A stretch of DNA of 64,000 nucleotides from Augochlora pura. Its lineage: Eukaryota; Arthropoda; Insecta; Hymenoptera; Halictidae. Where the stretch lies: contig NC_135772.1 of NCBI RefSeq assembly GCF_028453695.1, positions 19,463,412 to 19,527,411 on the forward strand, in the 5' to 3' direction. Within the stretch, counting starts at the first letter, position 1. Every line of letters starts with the position of its first letter. Below the pieces are notes generated by a model. That model was not told the origin of the DNA, ran no database searches, and worked only from the letters and a program-made list of their open reading frames with translations. Shown in pieces: positions 38,001 through 50,600 of the stretch. The translations under genes were made by a program, and so were the position numbers.

Positions 38001-39216
38001 GAACTTAAATTAAAAACACCTTACAAGCAACATAAAATGCAATCAAAAAAGAATACAGTCTGCAATAAATTCTCTTAAAAAAAACAAAGTCATTTAAAGC
38101 GATTTTCTGATCAAGCGGCGACAAAGACAGTTAAAAAACCCGGATAAAATGAAGACAAAACCGCGTCCTACATGGACGATCGCGGGAGGATGACGCAGTG
38201 ACCTCACCGATGGTGTCCCGCAGCGGAAACGACCTGCACAGTTGCGAAACGGAAAAAAATGCTGTCCGCTCGCGTGCAATAAAAATGCATCCGGCGACGA
38301 CGCATCGTAATATTCCGCAACAAATAAAAGGATCGTGAAACACGACGAAAGAAGGTGTCCCGTCTCTCACGGCTGCGGTACGCGCGACAATGGGTTAAAA
38401 TTGCGTGGCGGTTATCGTGGCCGCCGATCATCCCATTCACTCCCTAGATAACGAACGGACAAAGATCCAAGGTTTTGCGCGCGCTCTCGGTGCCCGTATT
38501 TTATGAACCGTTTAATCGGCGGAGAGGTTGACACAGGCCGCTCGTACGATCGCGCGCGCGCGCTCGCTCGCTCGCGGCAGTGTCATTAGGCAGCTTGCCA
38601 CCGCGACGCGACGATTATTGCGGGTGGCATAAGTACATGCATAATTGACGAGGAGGGAGAGAGAGAGAGGCTAGGAGGGCCTAACCGCGCGCAGCCTGTT
38701 ATTACGCCGGCCACTTTGGCGGCCGTGGCGACGTATATTATGCAAATGCTCGATATAATTGCCGGATTTCGGTGCGAATTACCGTCCGGTCATTGAATGT
38801 CGCGGATACGTTATCGGACGAGCCGCGGCCGCGGACGATGTCAGACAGTGTCGGGAATCGCGCGTTGGTATTCTTGCCGCGCCGGGTTTTCAGGTTTTAT
38901 TGTTATTTTTATTTTTATCGATTGTTGAAGTGGCTGTACTTTGTCGAAGGTGGCCACCACCAATTGATATATAAAGCTATTATTATATTATATAGTTCTC
39001 TTATTATATCGTATTACATTATATCATCCTATACTGTATTATGTTACGTTACGTGGCCCCATGAAAATGTCTTATGAAACATTAAATTGATAATTTCTTA
39101 TAAAACAGAAAATATATAGAAAATATAGATATATTATAATATATAAATATAAAATATAATATAGAATATATATTATATTAGAAAATATATAAAACCGAAA
39201 ATGTCTTGTAAAATAA

Positions 39217-39298
39217 GAAAACTAAATATTTCTTCTGAAATATGAAAACTAAAAATTTCTTCGGAAATATGAAAACTAAAAATTTCTTCTAAAATCTG
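39217..39298 (+). repeat. Minisatellite, 27-bp unit, three copies
   Basis: GAAAACTAAAAATTTCTTC recurs at 39217, 39244 and 39271. It is unrelated in sequence to the other 27-bp array but has the same period. Confidence 0.72.
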
Positions 39299-40419
39299 AT
39301 TTCAATTGGAAAACATTTCCACCGGTGGTGGAATCGCCCACTGTGCGACGAATTTAGCCGAATCGTCGACGTTCACCGGGGTGTACAACGGGATTATTGT
39401 TTTAACACCAATCAACGCCGCGACGAACCTCCCTACACCTTTGTGCGTCATCGAATTACGCTGATTGGACGCGTTCGAGCGTAACATTTTAATGGAATGA
39501 ACCCCGAGATTACATAATTCACGCCGTTTATTAGTCCGAATGTTTGCACCGGATTCACAATTTTCATACTCCGCGAGTGCCGCCGCGCAACGAATTATAT
39601 CCGCTTTCCGACCAGGCGGAAATATCTTCGGGATCGTTATCATGTTTCACCTGTTCTGCTCTTAATTCGCCTGTATACTTCGTTCGATTAATTTTATTCT
39701 CGTCGAAGCAGACCATAAATGGCGAATAAAAATTCATTTTTATATAGAACATTGTTTCAGTGATTTTATCGCATTTATTTCGACAGATATTTTTTTTGCA
39801 ACGATAAAATATCATCAAATAGAAAACTCAAATATCTTGGAAGAATTAAATAAAATTATCGGTATATATAATTTATCGAAATTATTAAATAGAGATATTA
39901 TTAAAACATTTCTATCCGAGCAAATAAACTGCAACAATTCCTCAGCCGTCGAAGCCAACAGTACTCGGCGCAACGAAACATCGACGGGGTTTAACGTTTC
40001 GATTAATTGAGGCGCGTGACCGGGCCGCAGGGCGCTCGCGAGATAAAGGGCGGGCCGGTAAACAGAAAATTGAGTTTCGAACTGGGTTCCCGCGATACGG
40101 ACGCGCCCGGAGTCCGTGAGTCATGGAAGCTGAAGTTTTCATATCGACGATAACGAACGAGAACTCCTTCAGAACGGTAGAACAGCCCCGCGGAAAGGTC
40201 TCTCTGACTCGCCCACCCCTCGGTCGATCTTTTCCCTCTTGCGCACGAAACGGGCCGCGATAAGCTTATCGGCGAAACCTTGCGCGCCCTGCGTTCCCAT
40301 GGGCCGCGCGCGTCGATCGCCTCGGCCGGCCCGATAAAAAGCAGATAGGACACGAACATCGTTAACGAATATCCTCGACAAATCTGCCGGTCTTATCGGT
40401 ACGAAGTTACGTTCTCGAA

Positions 40420-40640
40420 ATAAATGCAAGTAAACAAAAATAAAGCAGATACAAAAATAAGAGAAATAAAGTAAATGCAAACAAACAAAAAATAGAGCGA
40501 AAACAAAAATAAAAATAATAAAGTAACTACAAACAAACAAAAATAAAGCAAACGGAAGTAAAAAAATAAAGTAAATACAAGTAAACAAAACTAAAGCAGA
40601 AAACGCAAATAAAAACAATAAACTAACTGCAAGTAAAGTA
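40420..40640 (+). repeat. A-rich degenerate array AAATAAAGTAAATGCAAACA
   Basis: Repeats of AAACAAAAATAAAGCA and AATAAAGTAAATACAAGTAA types at uneven spacing. Confidence 0.6.
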
Positions 40641-41636
40641 ACCAAGTCCACGGAAGAAATAAACATTTATTTGCACCCCATTCGCCACATTAACCCTTCG
40701 ACGCTGCGAACACTGCGTTTGCCCGCGAAGGTCCGCAGCGGCGATCATTAGGCCAAACGGAGAAAATTGCAGGCATTGTTGTCCGATCGTGTCCAGTGGT
40801 GTAATTAATATTATCGGTGTCGGTCGGCGATGATCGCCCTCCGCGGGGCGTCATTGACAAATCGACGAGCGACGGCAGGGAGCAGTGTTGACACGATAAG
40901 CGCCTAGCTAATTTTGCTCGCCCTTTCATTCGCGCTACGCAATCAATTGCCACTTGATACATTCGGTGGCACATAGGTCGCATCGGTGGTGTAGCCGCCG
41001 AGGACTGGCCGAACAGAAAATTTAGTACCGGGCATCGGTCACTGACGCGTGGGGCCCCCCATTCGCCCGCGCCAATGCGCGACGGAGAGAGACGGTCGGC
41101 GATCTCCGTTCGCGTGCAACAACGATCATCATCCGTCATTGCCAGCCTGTGGAAAAACTCGTATGGAACGCTAATGCGAGAGGGAGAGACACAGCGAGCC
41201 TTAACCCTTTATACTGCAAAGCTAAACCTTTAAGTTTAGAATTTAATGATTATTTTGTAAAGGGAATTTTAACTGGTGTTCCAGAAGAAGGTTAAAACAA
41301 GTGGTACCATCAACCTAACTCCTTCACAATCTTGTATAAACAATATAATTTCCAACAACCCTTCTCGATTGTAAAAATCCCATAAAAAGACAAGCACTAC
41401 CCTCAACCTGACTTCGTACAACTATTCGCATCGTAATGGTCGCTCAGATAAAAGAAACGTCGTTAGGGGGGGTGAGAATTGTCGCATCAGGAGCAAAAGG
41501 GTCCGTGGCGAAGGGGTGGAGTCCGTAGAGAGGAAAAAAGCGGTGTCGCTAATCCCCGGATTACCTCGACGACACCGCAGAAGGGGCGAGGTCAAGATGC
41601 GTACGCGAATCACGTGGCACCCGGTGTCGAAGCTTG

Positions 41637-41690
41637 GCGGCGGTGGTGGTGGTGGAGGGGTAGGCCGGGGTCAAGGAGCGGGGGAGGCTT
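41637..41690 (+). repeat. G-rich quadruplex-prone tract
   Basis: GGCGGCGGTGGTGGTGGTGG is followed by AGGGG, CCGGGG and GCGGGGGAGG. It has enough G runs to form a quadruplex; the function is unknown. Confidence 0.5.
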
Positions 41691-41981
41691 CAACGGGGTA
41701 CTTGACGCGCGGAGCTCATTCATCAGCTGTGACGGGGCGCGTTCGGTGATTCATGCGACACATCGCCGGTGTGCGGATCCGGCGAGCCGAGCCGAGCCGA
41801 GCACGGCCGAAGCCGGTCGATATAATACCGCGAACGCATTTTACAGTTGATTTGTTCGCGAAGATGCACACAACCGCGAGATGCGCTTGCGATCGATTTC
41901 GATCGATTTCTCTGCAAAGGGTGGCCTCAGAGGATCCCTTTAACCCCAAGGCTCTCCGAACTCTCGCCGCTTCTCTCTTTC

Positions 41982-42029
41982 GCCCCCCCCCCCCCCCCCC
42001 CCCTTCCTCCTTCCCCCCCCCCCCCCCCC
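41982..42029 (+). repeat. Two long C homopolymers
   Basis: A run of 22 C and a run of 17 C are split by TTCCTCCTT. The C run at 11453-11470 is similar. Exact lengths may be assembly-sensitive. Confidence 0.85.
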
Positions 42030-42917
42030 TTCCTCCGTCTTCTTAAACCGCTCGCATTTCTTTGTCCGATGAGATACGTTATCGGATAGATTACGATTCT
42101 TCTGATAGACAATCGAGCACTAATTTCCCAGAACAGAAATTTTGAAATCCCAAAGACTGCTTCAGCCAGCTCGATGCGTCAACAGTTTGACAAGTCTTTC
42201 TCTGGAAATTGTTCGTTTCAAAAATGCGACTGAGACGGGGGTAACTTTGACCTGATTTATTCGTACAGTTCGTTCTCAATGAAAGTTTCTTTTATTTCGA
42301 ATGCATTAAAAATGTTAAGTAATCGAGGAATTAGTTTATATCCAGACTTCCATAGCCTTAATTTTTCAAATTCGCGTACAAGCTTTCAAAAGTATATTTC
42401 TTATAAATTCTACCCTTCGAAATCGCGGAAAATAAAAGAAAATTAATTTTTCCGAAACAGCCCTTCGAACTCTCCGCACCCTTAGGGCACGGGGTTAGAA
42501 TTCGTCGAAGGCTGCGCCGTCACGGTCCAAGCGCGTATTGTGCCGCGGCAGGACGCGATCGGCCATAATGAACGGCAGCTTTGTAAAAAAGAAGAATCGA
42601 TTCGTACTAATAATACGAACTTAGTACGTTCGTCGGGGCAAAGGAAACGGCGTTGCATAATGGATGACAGCGCGAGGCGCAAAAAGGAGGGTGAATCCAA
42701 CGCGGTTCGCCACAGCCGATACGTCACCGTTTCCTGGAACCACCACCGTCGCGCGCGCGCGCGCTCGCCGCCCCTATGTGAAAAGAAACACGCCGCGTCG
42801 CGCGCGGCTTAAATAGACGGCTCGTCTTTTATTCAGGCATCGGTTCAATTACCTGACGTTGTCTATCGCGCGGTGTGCTGCTCCAGTTTGGAGCGCGCCG
42901 TGTCCATCCGCTGATTA

Positions 42918-42951
42918 CTGTGGGAGTTTGCGCGAGTTTGCACTCCCACAG
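42918..42951. repeat. Inverted repeat CTGTGGGAGT/ACTCCCACAG
   Basis: Ten-base perfect arms are spaced by 14 nt that themselves contain a TTGC direct repeat. It sits in a CpG-rich block about 1.4 kb upstream of the first visible PACS exon. Confidence 0.55.
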
Positions 42952-44345
42952 CCGCGAACCCCGAAGAAATCGACGTCAAGGGGAGCGTTCTTCCCTTCGT
43001 CGACGTGATCGACGTGAATTAAAATCGAAATACGACAGCTATTAATCATAGTAAAAAGAGGAGCTTTATTATTTTACGTTATAGCGTTAATCGTTGAATT
43101 ATTTAATTGTCACACCACTTTCTCGAACGATTCCATTTCGAAACGACACGTGTAATTTCGCTCGGAGATTCCGCTAATCGAATCTCGATTTTCGAGATAG
43201 AAAAGCGACGCCACGCGCTACACGCGTTTCGACCCGATCCTTAAAGGGGTGGAAAAAAGCATCGCACGGAGGGGACGGTTATTCGCCGCCGTTTTCCCCA
43301 GTTCCGAGGTCGTTAATTAAAGATCCGTGCGGATTGAAAGTCCGCGCGCGGCGCTTCTCGTCCGCGAGAAATGAATGCCGAAAAAAAAGGGGCATCGTCG
43401 AAATTGCAAAAGCCGCGGCGGACTTTTCAACGGGGAATCGGGGACGAGGGAGAGAGCCGGTTACAGAAAACGAGGCCGAATTGAAAGCTCAAAGCAAAAA
43501 CGGTGGTACTCTCTCTCTCTTTCTCCATTTCTCTCTCTGTGGTATCGATCAGGTTGGGGGGGTTCACATAGAGACAGCGATAACAATCATGTCCGTTTAA
43601 AGACGTCACTGCGCGGATGCCGTGCCGTATGAAATATAGATTCGCTCTACCAGCGACGTGTGTACAGGATATTCCTGGACGATCACGACCGTTTGTGTCC
43701 TACCGAGTCGGTCGAGCTGGAACCCTTTACTGTGTTAAGTAATCTAATCAACCCCTTGAATTTTATTTAACCGAAAAGGTAGGACGTCGCAATGGGGGTA
43801 GTTTTTACTAGAAGTTTTGGTAAAATAATTATGTAATTTTAAATTGTCTAATAATCGTAAATTTTCCAATAATTCTCTAATAAATTTTCTACCCTATAAA
43901 AGTCGATTTAAATGAACAAAATCTTTTTGTTCGTCATCGGTAAATAATCTTTGGACGACGGACCATTTTAACACCCCTTGTCCAAGGAAAATAGTCCTAG
44001 AACATTTGCGAAGGCCTAGAACTGTTAATAAAAAGAAAGAAACTCGTGACACACCCTGATATTTTATTTGCCCCATTCTAAGTCTCGCGACAGTATTCCA
44101 GTCGTAGTGATTAAGCCCGAAGCAACGCGAACCAAAGACAGAAAATTAGTCTCGTCCACCCCTCCACGCCAGTTTCCCCGTCGTCTAACAAAAGCTGGAA
44201 CACGCTCGCCGCGCGTCCTTTCCAATTAAGTCGTCTATGTCGTGTCCGGCGGCCGTTATCGCGGCCCGGGAATCTATTAGCTAATAAATCCATCGTTAAC
44301 GAGAAAAACGGCGCGAGTCAAAGGTCCCTCACGATCTGTTTCCAG

Positions 44346-44649
44346 GCTGTGCTCCCTGACCTTGACCCGGCTGGTGATCCTGCGGCCGCTCGGCTCCGAT
44401 CTGACTTCCATCAGCATCGCGGTGAAGATGCACGGCTCGAAGCGGACGCTGCGCTCGAACGAGATGGCCATACCGCCTGGCGGCATGCTGGACACCGAGC
44501 TCGAGCTGCAGTTCGCCCTACAGTACCCGCACTTCTTGAAAAGGGACGGCAACAAGCTGCTGATACTGTTGCAGAGACGGAAGCGGTACAAGAACCGCAC
44601 GATGCTTGGATATAAGACGTTGGCCGAGGGTGTCATCAACATGGCGCAG
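44346..44649 (+). CDS. PACS: PACS exon 1 (visible): cargo-binding region
   Basis: The exon follows an acceptor TTTCCAG and ends before GTAATA. It enters with one base completing a split codon (phase 2 from the missing exon) and leaves in phase 0. Its 101 residues match the furin/cargo-binding region of PACS: SLTLTRLVILRPLG, then SIAVKMHGSKRTLRSNE, then LQYPHFLKRD, ending GYKTLAEGVINMAQ. Residues 49-56, DTELELQF, correspond to the ETELQLTF adaptor-binding motif described in PACS1. Residues 77-85, RRKRYKNRT, match the basic CK2-binding patch; Arg84 is the position equivalent to human PACS1 Arg203, the recurrent PACS1-syndrome site, by my alignment from memory. The high-GC third positions contrast sharply with the AT-rich introns on either side. 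Confidence 0.95.
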
Positions 44650-47600
44650 GTAATAAGCTACCAAAATGTTTGCCGCTGCTTAGGTTTTAGCAACCCTTTG
44701 ATAAGTCATCAAGTCGAAAAGGCCGAATCGCCTTAACAGCCGAAAGGCCGTAACATATCTGTGCAGTGAAAATTCTTGCCGGCCAAGGTTCAGCAGAAGA
44801 TCAAAATTCAGGTAGCTTCGTCGTTTCTAAGACCTTCTCGCGGGACGATGATCTATCAGGATTTTGCTCTTCTCGTTTCGCTAATGAGGTTTACTTCGTC
44901 TCAACAATTGCTAACCTTACCCAATATTAATCTCTAAAAATCCACAGGTGCTGCAGAAGCAGATGGACTTGGAGCTGGAGCTAGTGTCATATAAAGCTGA
45001 GAAGTACGCCGGTCATTCGGTGGCGTTCGCGCGTGTCAGCGTGGTCGCGTTGAGCTCCCAGCCGGTCGACCAGGACAAAAGACTGATGAACGACCCGAAC
45101 GAGAGACTCTGCCCGGAGTACAGCGACGAGGAGGAGGAGTTCAGCTCGGAGGGCGAGGCGGAGGGCAGCGACAGCGAGCCGACGCTCGAGATGCACAGGC
45201 GGAAGAGCCGCGCGAAGATGCCGAACGCCAGGGTGCGTGAAACGAATTAGTTCCGCTTTGTTAAATCCTCCGTCGCGGCGACCGGATCCGCGGCCATCGT
45301 CTAACCCTTTTGCGGGGCGGCGGCGCAGGCCAACGTCGATCCATCGTCGTTCGCCATTTCCGCTCTGCACGTTTTCTCTCGATTTGTTGCGCTTCCGCGT
45401 TACCGCACCGTGACGCGCGAACGCGTCGGCACCACGGTGGTCGCGGACGCTGTAATTTCTGGCCAGAATTCAATTGTCCGATTCCCATGGATGTGTGTTT
45501 GTTTTACTTTTTGTCGATCGCCCCATGGAGCGAAGAGAAAAGGTTTGAGAAAAGAGGAAATTAGGATTCAAGATGGAAGATAGTTTTCTGAATCACTCAA
45601 GCTCTTATATTTTGATTTGTTAACATATTAATAACTATTGTAATAATTGTTGTACATTCGTTGCTTGCTTCTTGTTCTGTTGCTTGAGTTTTTTACTTCA
45701 ATCTTACGGCGTTAACCTCTTGCACTATAATAACGAGTCAGGCTCGTGGTGAAGTTTTATGCAAGCTCCACTAAAATTGTCAATTTTCTCTGTATCAAAA
45801 AAAAAGAAATTCTTGTGTCATCAAAGTCTACGAATAACAGTACATAAAGACGATAAAAGAAACGAAAATTGTCTGGCCCTATTAAGGAAGGTATTGAGGA
45901 TAAGTAAATGCTAATCAACACAGCGTGAAAGTAATCATAGTGCAAGGGGCTAATTTACAGAATAAACTATGCGTCTTGATGTTTTAGCTGGTTCTTACGA
46001 ATGGACGCTCTGTTAAAGTATGTAAGATCTCTTCATTCGTCTTAAAAATATTATTATAGAAAGATATTGCAGAGTATTGTATTGGTTTCTATATTATTAT
46101 TTCTACGACTGTAGAGGATTCGTTTGACAACGCGACGCCAGTGGTTGTTCGAATTATCTTATCCTAAAAATGATAGAAGAAGCACGATCTACATGTTGAT
46201 CGACGCTGTGTATCAGTGATTATGTGGTAAATCCTACTTGAGATATGCACTGTATTGTTCTAGGATAAGATAATTAAAATGACAATTGATACTGGTAGTT
46301 TTATTGCGTAGATCTTGGAGACGTACTTGAAAGACTGTCGTGGAGTTGTTTTGAACATGTTGAAACATTTTATTATATCAGTCAGTTATTGTTCGATAGC
46401 AAATATTTTCATTATGGCTGTAGTAAATATTTTTTATTATGTTAGTAGTAAATATTTTTATTCTGTCAGTAGTAAATATTTTTATTATATTAGTAGTAAA
46501 TATTTTTTTAATATATTAGTAGTAAATATTTTCATCCTGTCACTAGGAAATATTTTCCTCAAGCCAGTAGTAAATATTTACGTAGTTCCAGTAAGTTCAC
46601 TGGTCCAGCATATTTTTCATTAAATCAGTAAATTCTCTGATCGAACACATTCATCAACGAGCCAGTAAATTAACAAGTCCAACATATACTTCACTAAACC
46701 AATAAATTCCTTCTATTTTTCTTTATCATATTCGCCACCAGTCCAGTAAATTAACTAATCGCTAATATAAATTAACGTACCTTAAACGTAAATTATTGTA
46801 AATTAATGTAAATTATTCCAAAATATTGTTCGCCAAGAACCAGCTCAAACACGTGCATATCTATACCACGTTAACCCATTTGCATCCAAGCGCGGATTAA
46901 TCCGCGACCGTCTTCTATCACCGAGCGCGGAATATTCCGCAATACGTCTTTAGTTGAACGTCGCTGATGTTTCAACGCGGCAGCTGAAATAAAGCGATGA
47001 TGCAAATGGGTTAAAAGGCTGTCTCTCAAAGACATAATTTTCGAACGAACGCAGCGACGAACCGCGGACGCTGTGTCGTTTAAACAAAATAGTACTAAAT
47101 GGTCCGGAAATTAGAATGTCGGTACGTACGCGGCCGGTTCCCCGAAAGTCGCCGGTTAATATAATTAGTGTTGGCCCGAAGATTGTTGCAGATGTAGTCG
47201 GGAAACGCGGCACTAAACAGTGGACGTTATTGGAACACCGCGCACGAAACGGGGTACAATTTTACTTTCGACGTTTTACTATGCTTGAACGTTTACTTTT
47301 ACTATTTTTATGCGCCGTGTCGGCTTTTTGGGAGTCTCTTTGATGCCGCTTTTGTTACGCTTTACTCCTTCTGTATACACAGACGTGTTCTCGTCAACCG
47401 TATGCGCCCGTGGACGGCTGTGTTCTTTTGGCCACGTCCCCCGATTATATGTCTCGAAGTCCCCGTTTCCCGCGGTTTGCCCACGATCCTGTAAGAGAGA
47501 TCTCATTGCGCCGAATATCGATATTGTTGCTTCAGAAGATCCCGCTAAGAAGTGCCCGTTTCTATGATTTTCAGCGTTTAATTGAACGATTGTCGCTGTT

Positions 47601-50600
47601 GCAGCAAAGAAATTTAAAGCAGAAGTTCATAGCCCTGCTGAAGCGACGGTTTAGGGTATCCGAGGACCTCGATCAGGATCAGGAAGAGATCGGGCAGAAA
47701 CTTTCAGGTGAATATCTAACATTTAACATTGTAATATCTCCTAAACCCTGTACCCTAAACCCTTTACAGTATTATAATATATATCATATATAAAAAATAC
47801 ATATATATTATACAAGAAATATATTTTACTGGAATTTAACCTGTAAGCATTAAAAATATTCGATAACAGCACTTTTAAGCTTAGCATAACCTGACATAAT
47901 CGACGATAATCTCACAATGAGAAATATTCCATAATACTTTTACTTCACCGATTACCATGGTTTTATATCAGCGGCGGTACGCCCCGTTCCTTTGTAATTT
48001 CAGTAGCTCCGGCCACGCGCGGTGAATTATCCTCGAGCTAATTAAAACGAGCAGAGGTAATCAACGGTAAAATCTTGTTTCCGACAGGAACGTTAAATAA
48101 TTTGTAATACAAGCCAATTTTCGCTGGTTACGAGCGGTTAAAGCCGCCGCGCGTCGGTAACCGCGATTGTTCAATGACAATTGATTGAACGCGTTAACGG
48201 ACGGTCCCGGACGTCGCCGTTTGCCGTTTCCGATAACTTGAAAACGCGTCACGTTAACAGATATCGCGTTCCACCTCGTATTAATTAGTCGAACATTACC
48301 GTTGATTACGGGCAACGCTGGAATCGAAGCGGCGGTCGAGCACACGGTCGTCGTTTCGTATTTCAAAAATACGATCGGAACGCGGCGGAAGACACTTTCT
48401 CGTTGCTCTTCGCATTCCGAGAATAACCGATACTCGACGTCGCTTTTGCGTTTGTCGTTTATAATTATTTGTCTCTTTTTGTGATTATTGGCTCTTTATG
48501 TCGTAGCGTGTCAGCGATTTATTAAACTCGTTCATTACGCGTCGAGTTTTGAGATTGAACTGCGAAGCTGAAGAAAATAATTTAATTTGAACTTTAAATT
48601 AAAGAAAATAATTTAAATTCAACCTTAAACTGATCAAAGCAATTTTTATTTATCCGAACAGTAATTTATAATTTCAGTGCTCCCAATAAAAAATTGTCCA
48701 CTAAAAACAAAGAACCTCGCAGGATTACAGAGAAAAAGGCAGACGAGAGTAACCCTTTCGATAGGATCCGTTTGAAAAGTAAATGTTTAACAATATTCTG
48801 GTTCTTTTTAAAGGCGGAGACATGGAGATCGAGGAGCTGTTCGACGAGCTGGAAGACCTGTCCGACAGCGGCCCGGAGCTGGACACGATGTCCGTCAGCA
48901 GCACGCCTAAGCCATCCCTGCGCCCCTTCTTCAGCTCTAGTCGATCCCTTCTAGCGCCTCCTCATTCCGGTAAGTGAACGAACGAATCCACGAACGAACC
49001 TTCGTGGAAATCCGTAGAGAGAGAGATCTTCTTCCCGTAACGCGTGAACGATGCGAAAATCCACGAGCAGTTACCGCCGCGATAAGAGATCGTAACGATG
49101 TGTAATCGTGGCCCCTGCGTCTAAATCGGTCTAAACTGTCCCCTTCTGTTCTATAGGTACACGGTAAGGAAAATGGTGTATTACGTATATTCACAGAGTA
49201 TTGTATCATGGACTCGCTTCTGCTAGAGAGTAAAGAGTAAAGAGTTGCAATTCGTCCCTGCACTTTCTACGAACAACCCCCCTTGGTAGCAAGACGAGGA
49301 CAGACCATGACGGCACCTGTAATTAAACTATTATAGTTATATGTTTCATCGACTTATTTTTCTTTTTATTGTGGCATAGTTTTCTTCATATTTTGGCATT
49401 ATTTTTCTCCTTCTTTTGGCATAGTTTTCTTTATATTTTCGCATATTTTGCTTAATATTTTTCTTCGTGTTTTCGTTGATAATTTCCTTCGTATTTTCCT
49501 CGATATTTTCCGTCATATTCTTCTCTATATTTTTCTCCATACTTTTGTTCATATTCTCCATATTTTCCTTCATACTCTTCTCTATATCTTGTTCATATAT
49601 TTCTCGAATTTTCTCCTTAAATTGTTACTTTTATTCCTTCGAATTTTCTATTTAAACACAAGAACACATTTTCGATTATAAAATCATAGAAAGCGACGAC
49701 CAACCAATCGGCAAATAATTAAAAAGAAAATTATCAATATGAATCACCAATTTCGTCGCTTTTTAATTATAATACCGAGCCTATGGCTCTGTCGAATAGT
49801 CTGTCCTCGACCCAAGAGACCCAAGTCACAGCGAATAAATCTCGCCGAATGATCGACGAATCATCGACGAAGGATTGTTCGTAGGAAGTGCAGGTCCTCG
49901 TAATTTTGTTCGTTCACGATCTCGGCAACATGACGTTGACGTCTTGGTGAGATGCAGCATGGATTACGGCTGTGTTGCAGTTGACCGCCCATTTCGCCGC
50001 GGCGTCTCGAGGAACAGGTTCCGTTCGTTTTTCGACGACGACGACGACGTTTAGGCGCGCGCCCTGAATTTTTAAACGGTTCCCCCCCTTCGCCGACTAG
50101 TTCTAAATTGGTTCGACGCGGGTAATCGATCTCGCCGACGACGAGAGAATGTCAGAGGTGAGAATCGTTTCAATCGGCGTGTGTCCCCTCCGCGAACGCG
50201 AAATGGAAATAATTAAAGCGGCCGTAAAATTCGGATTTTATTCCGACGGAAACGAAAGAACGGTCCCGCTTGATCAAGGGAGAACGTGTTATTAAAGTTC
50301 TCGTTCGAGCGGTTCGTAAATGGCGATTTAAACACTGATTAAACGAGATTTATGACGTATCGTCCCCGCGTAATTGACGGCCGTTAATGTCGTCGTCGTC
50401 GCGCGCGTGTATATGCGGCACGCGATGCTATCGGTACGTTAACTGGTACAGAGAACTCACTTTCTTGCGATCGGAGCGCGTTCACTCGACGAGAGCATCT
50501 CCACCATTTGCACTGTTCATTCGGAAACGATCGATTTTTTAAAAAGAAGTTAGATATCAAATAATTTGTGATTAATTCAGTGTCGACTTTTTCTTCGATT

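Larger units (their letters stand above)
37500..44345. other. Gene-free stretch just upstream of first visible PACS exon
   Basis: A search by eye for the expected first coding exon of PACS (a short peptide with a TWEVDR-like motif ending in a split codon) found nothing here. The stretch has CpG-rich blocks near 38480-38740, 41040-41140 and 42700-42960, C runs at 41982-42003 and 42013-42029, a G-rich quadruplex-prone tract at 41637-41690, and TTAACCC ends at 40690 and 41201. Confidence 0.45.
45233..47604 (+). other. PACS intron 2 carrying two TTAA elements
   Basis: This 2.37-kb intron has donor GTGCGT and acceptor TTGCAG. It contains complete TTAA-ended elements at 45712-45953 and 46871-47014 and a repeat at 46395-46700 whose units contain TAGTAAATATTTT. 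No coding segment was recognised. Confidence 0.8.

Noticed and set aside
43662..44060. Possible element between ACAGGATATTCC and ACACCCTGATATT
   Set aside because: The two ends match too poorly to call inverted repeats.
49158..49164. Seven-base microexon between TTCTATAG and GTAAGG
   Set aside because: Length is not a multiple of three and would shift the PACS frame.
49777..49870. Ser/Thr-rich stretch MALSNSLSSTQETQ that looks like PACS linker
   Set aside because: The only upstream AG gives phase 0, while exon 4 ends in phase 1, and no proper donor follows in frame.
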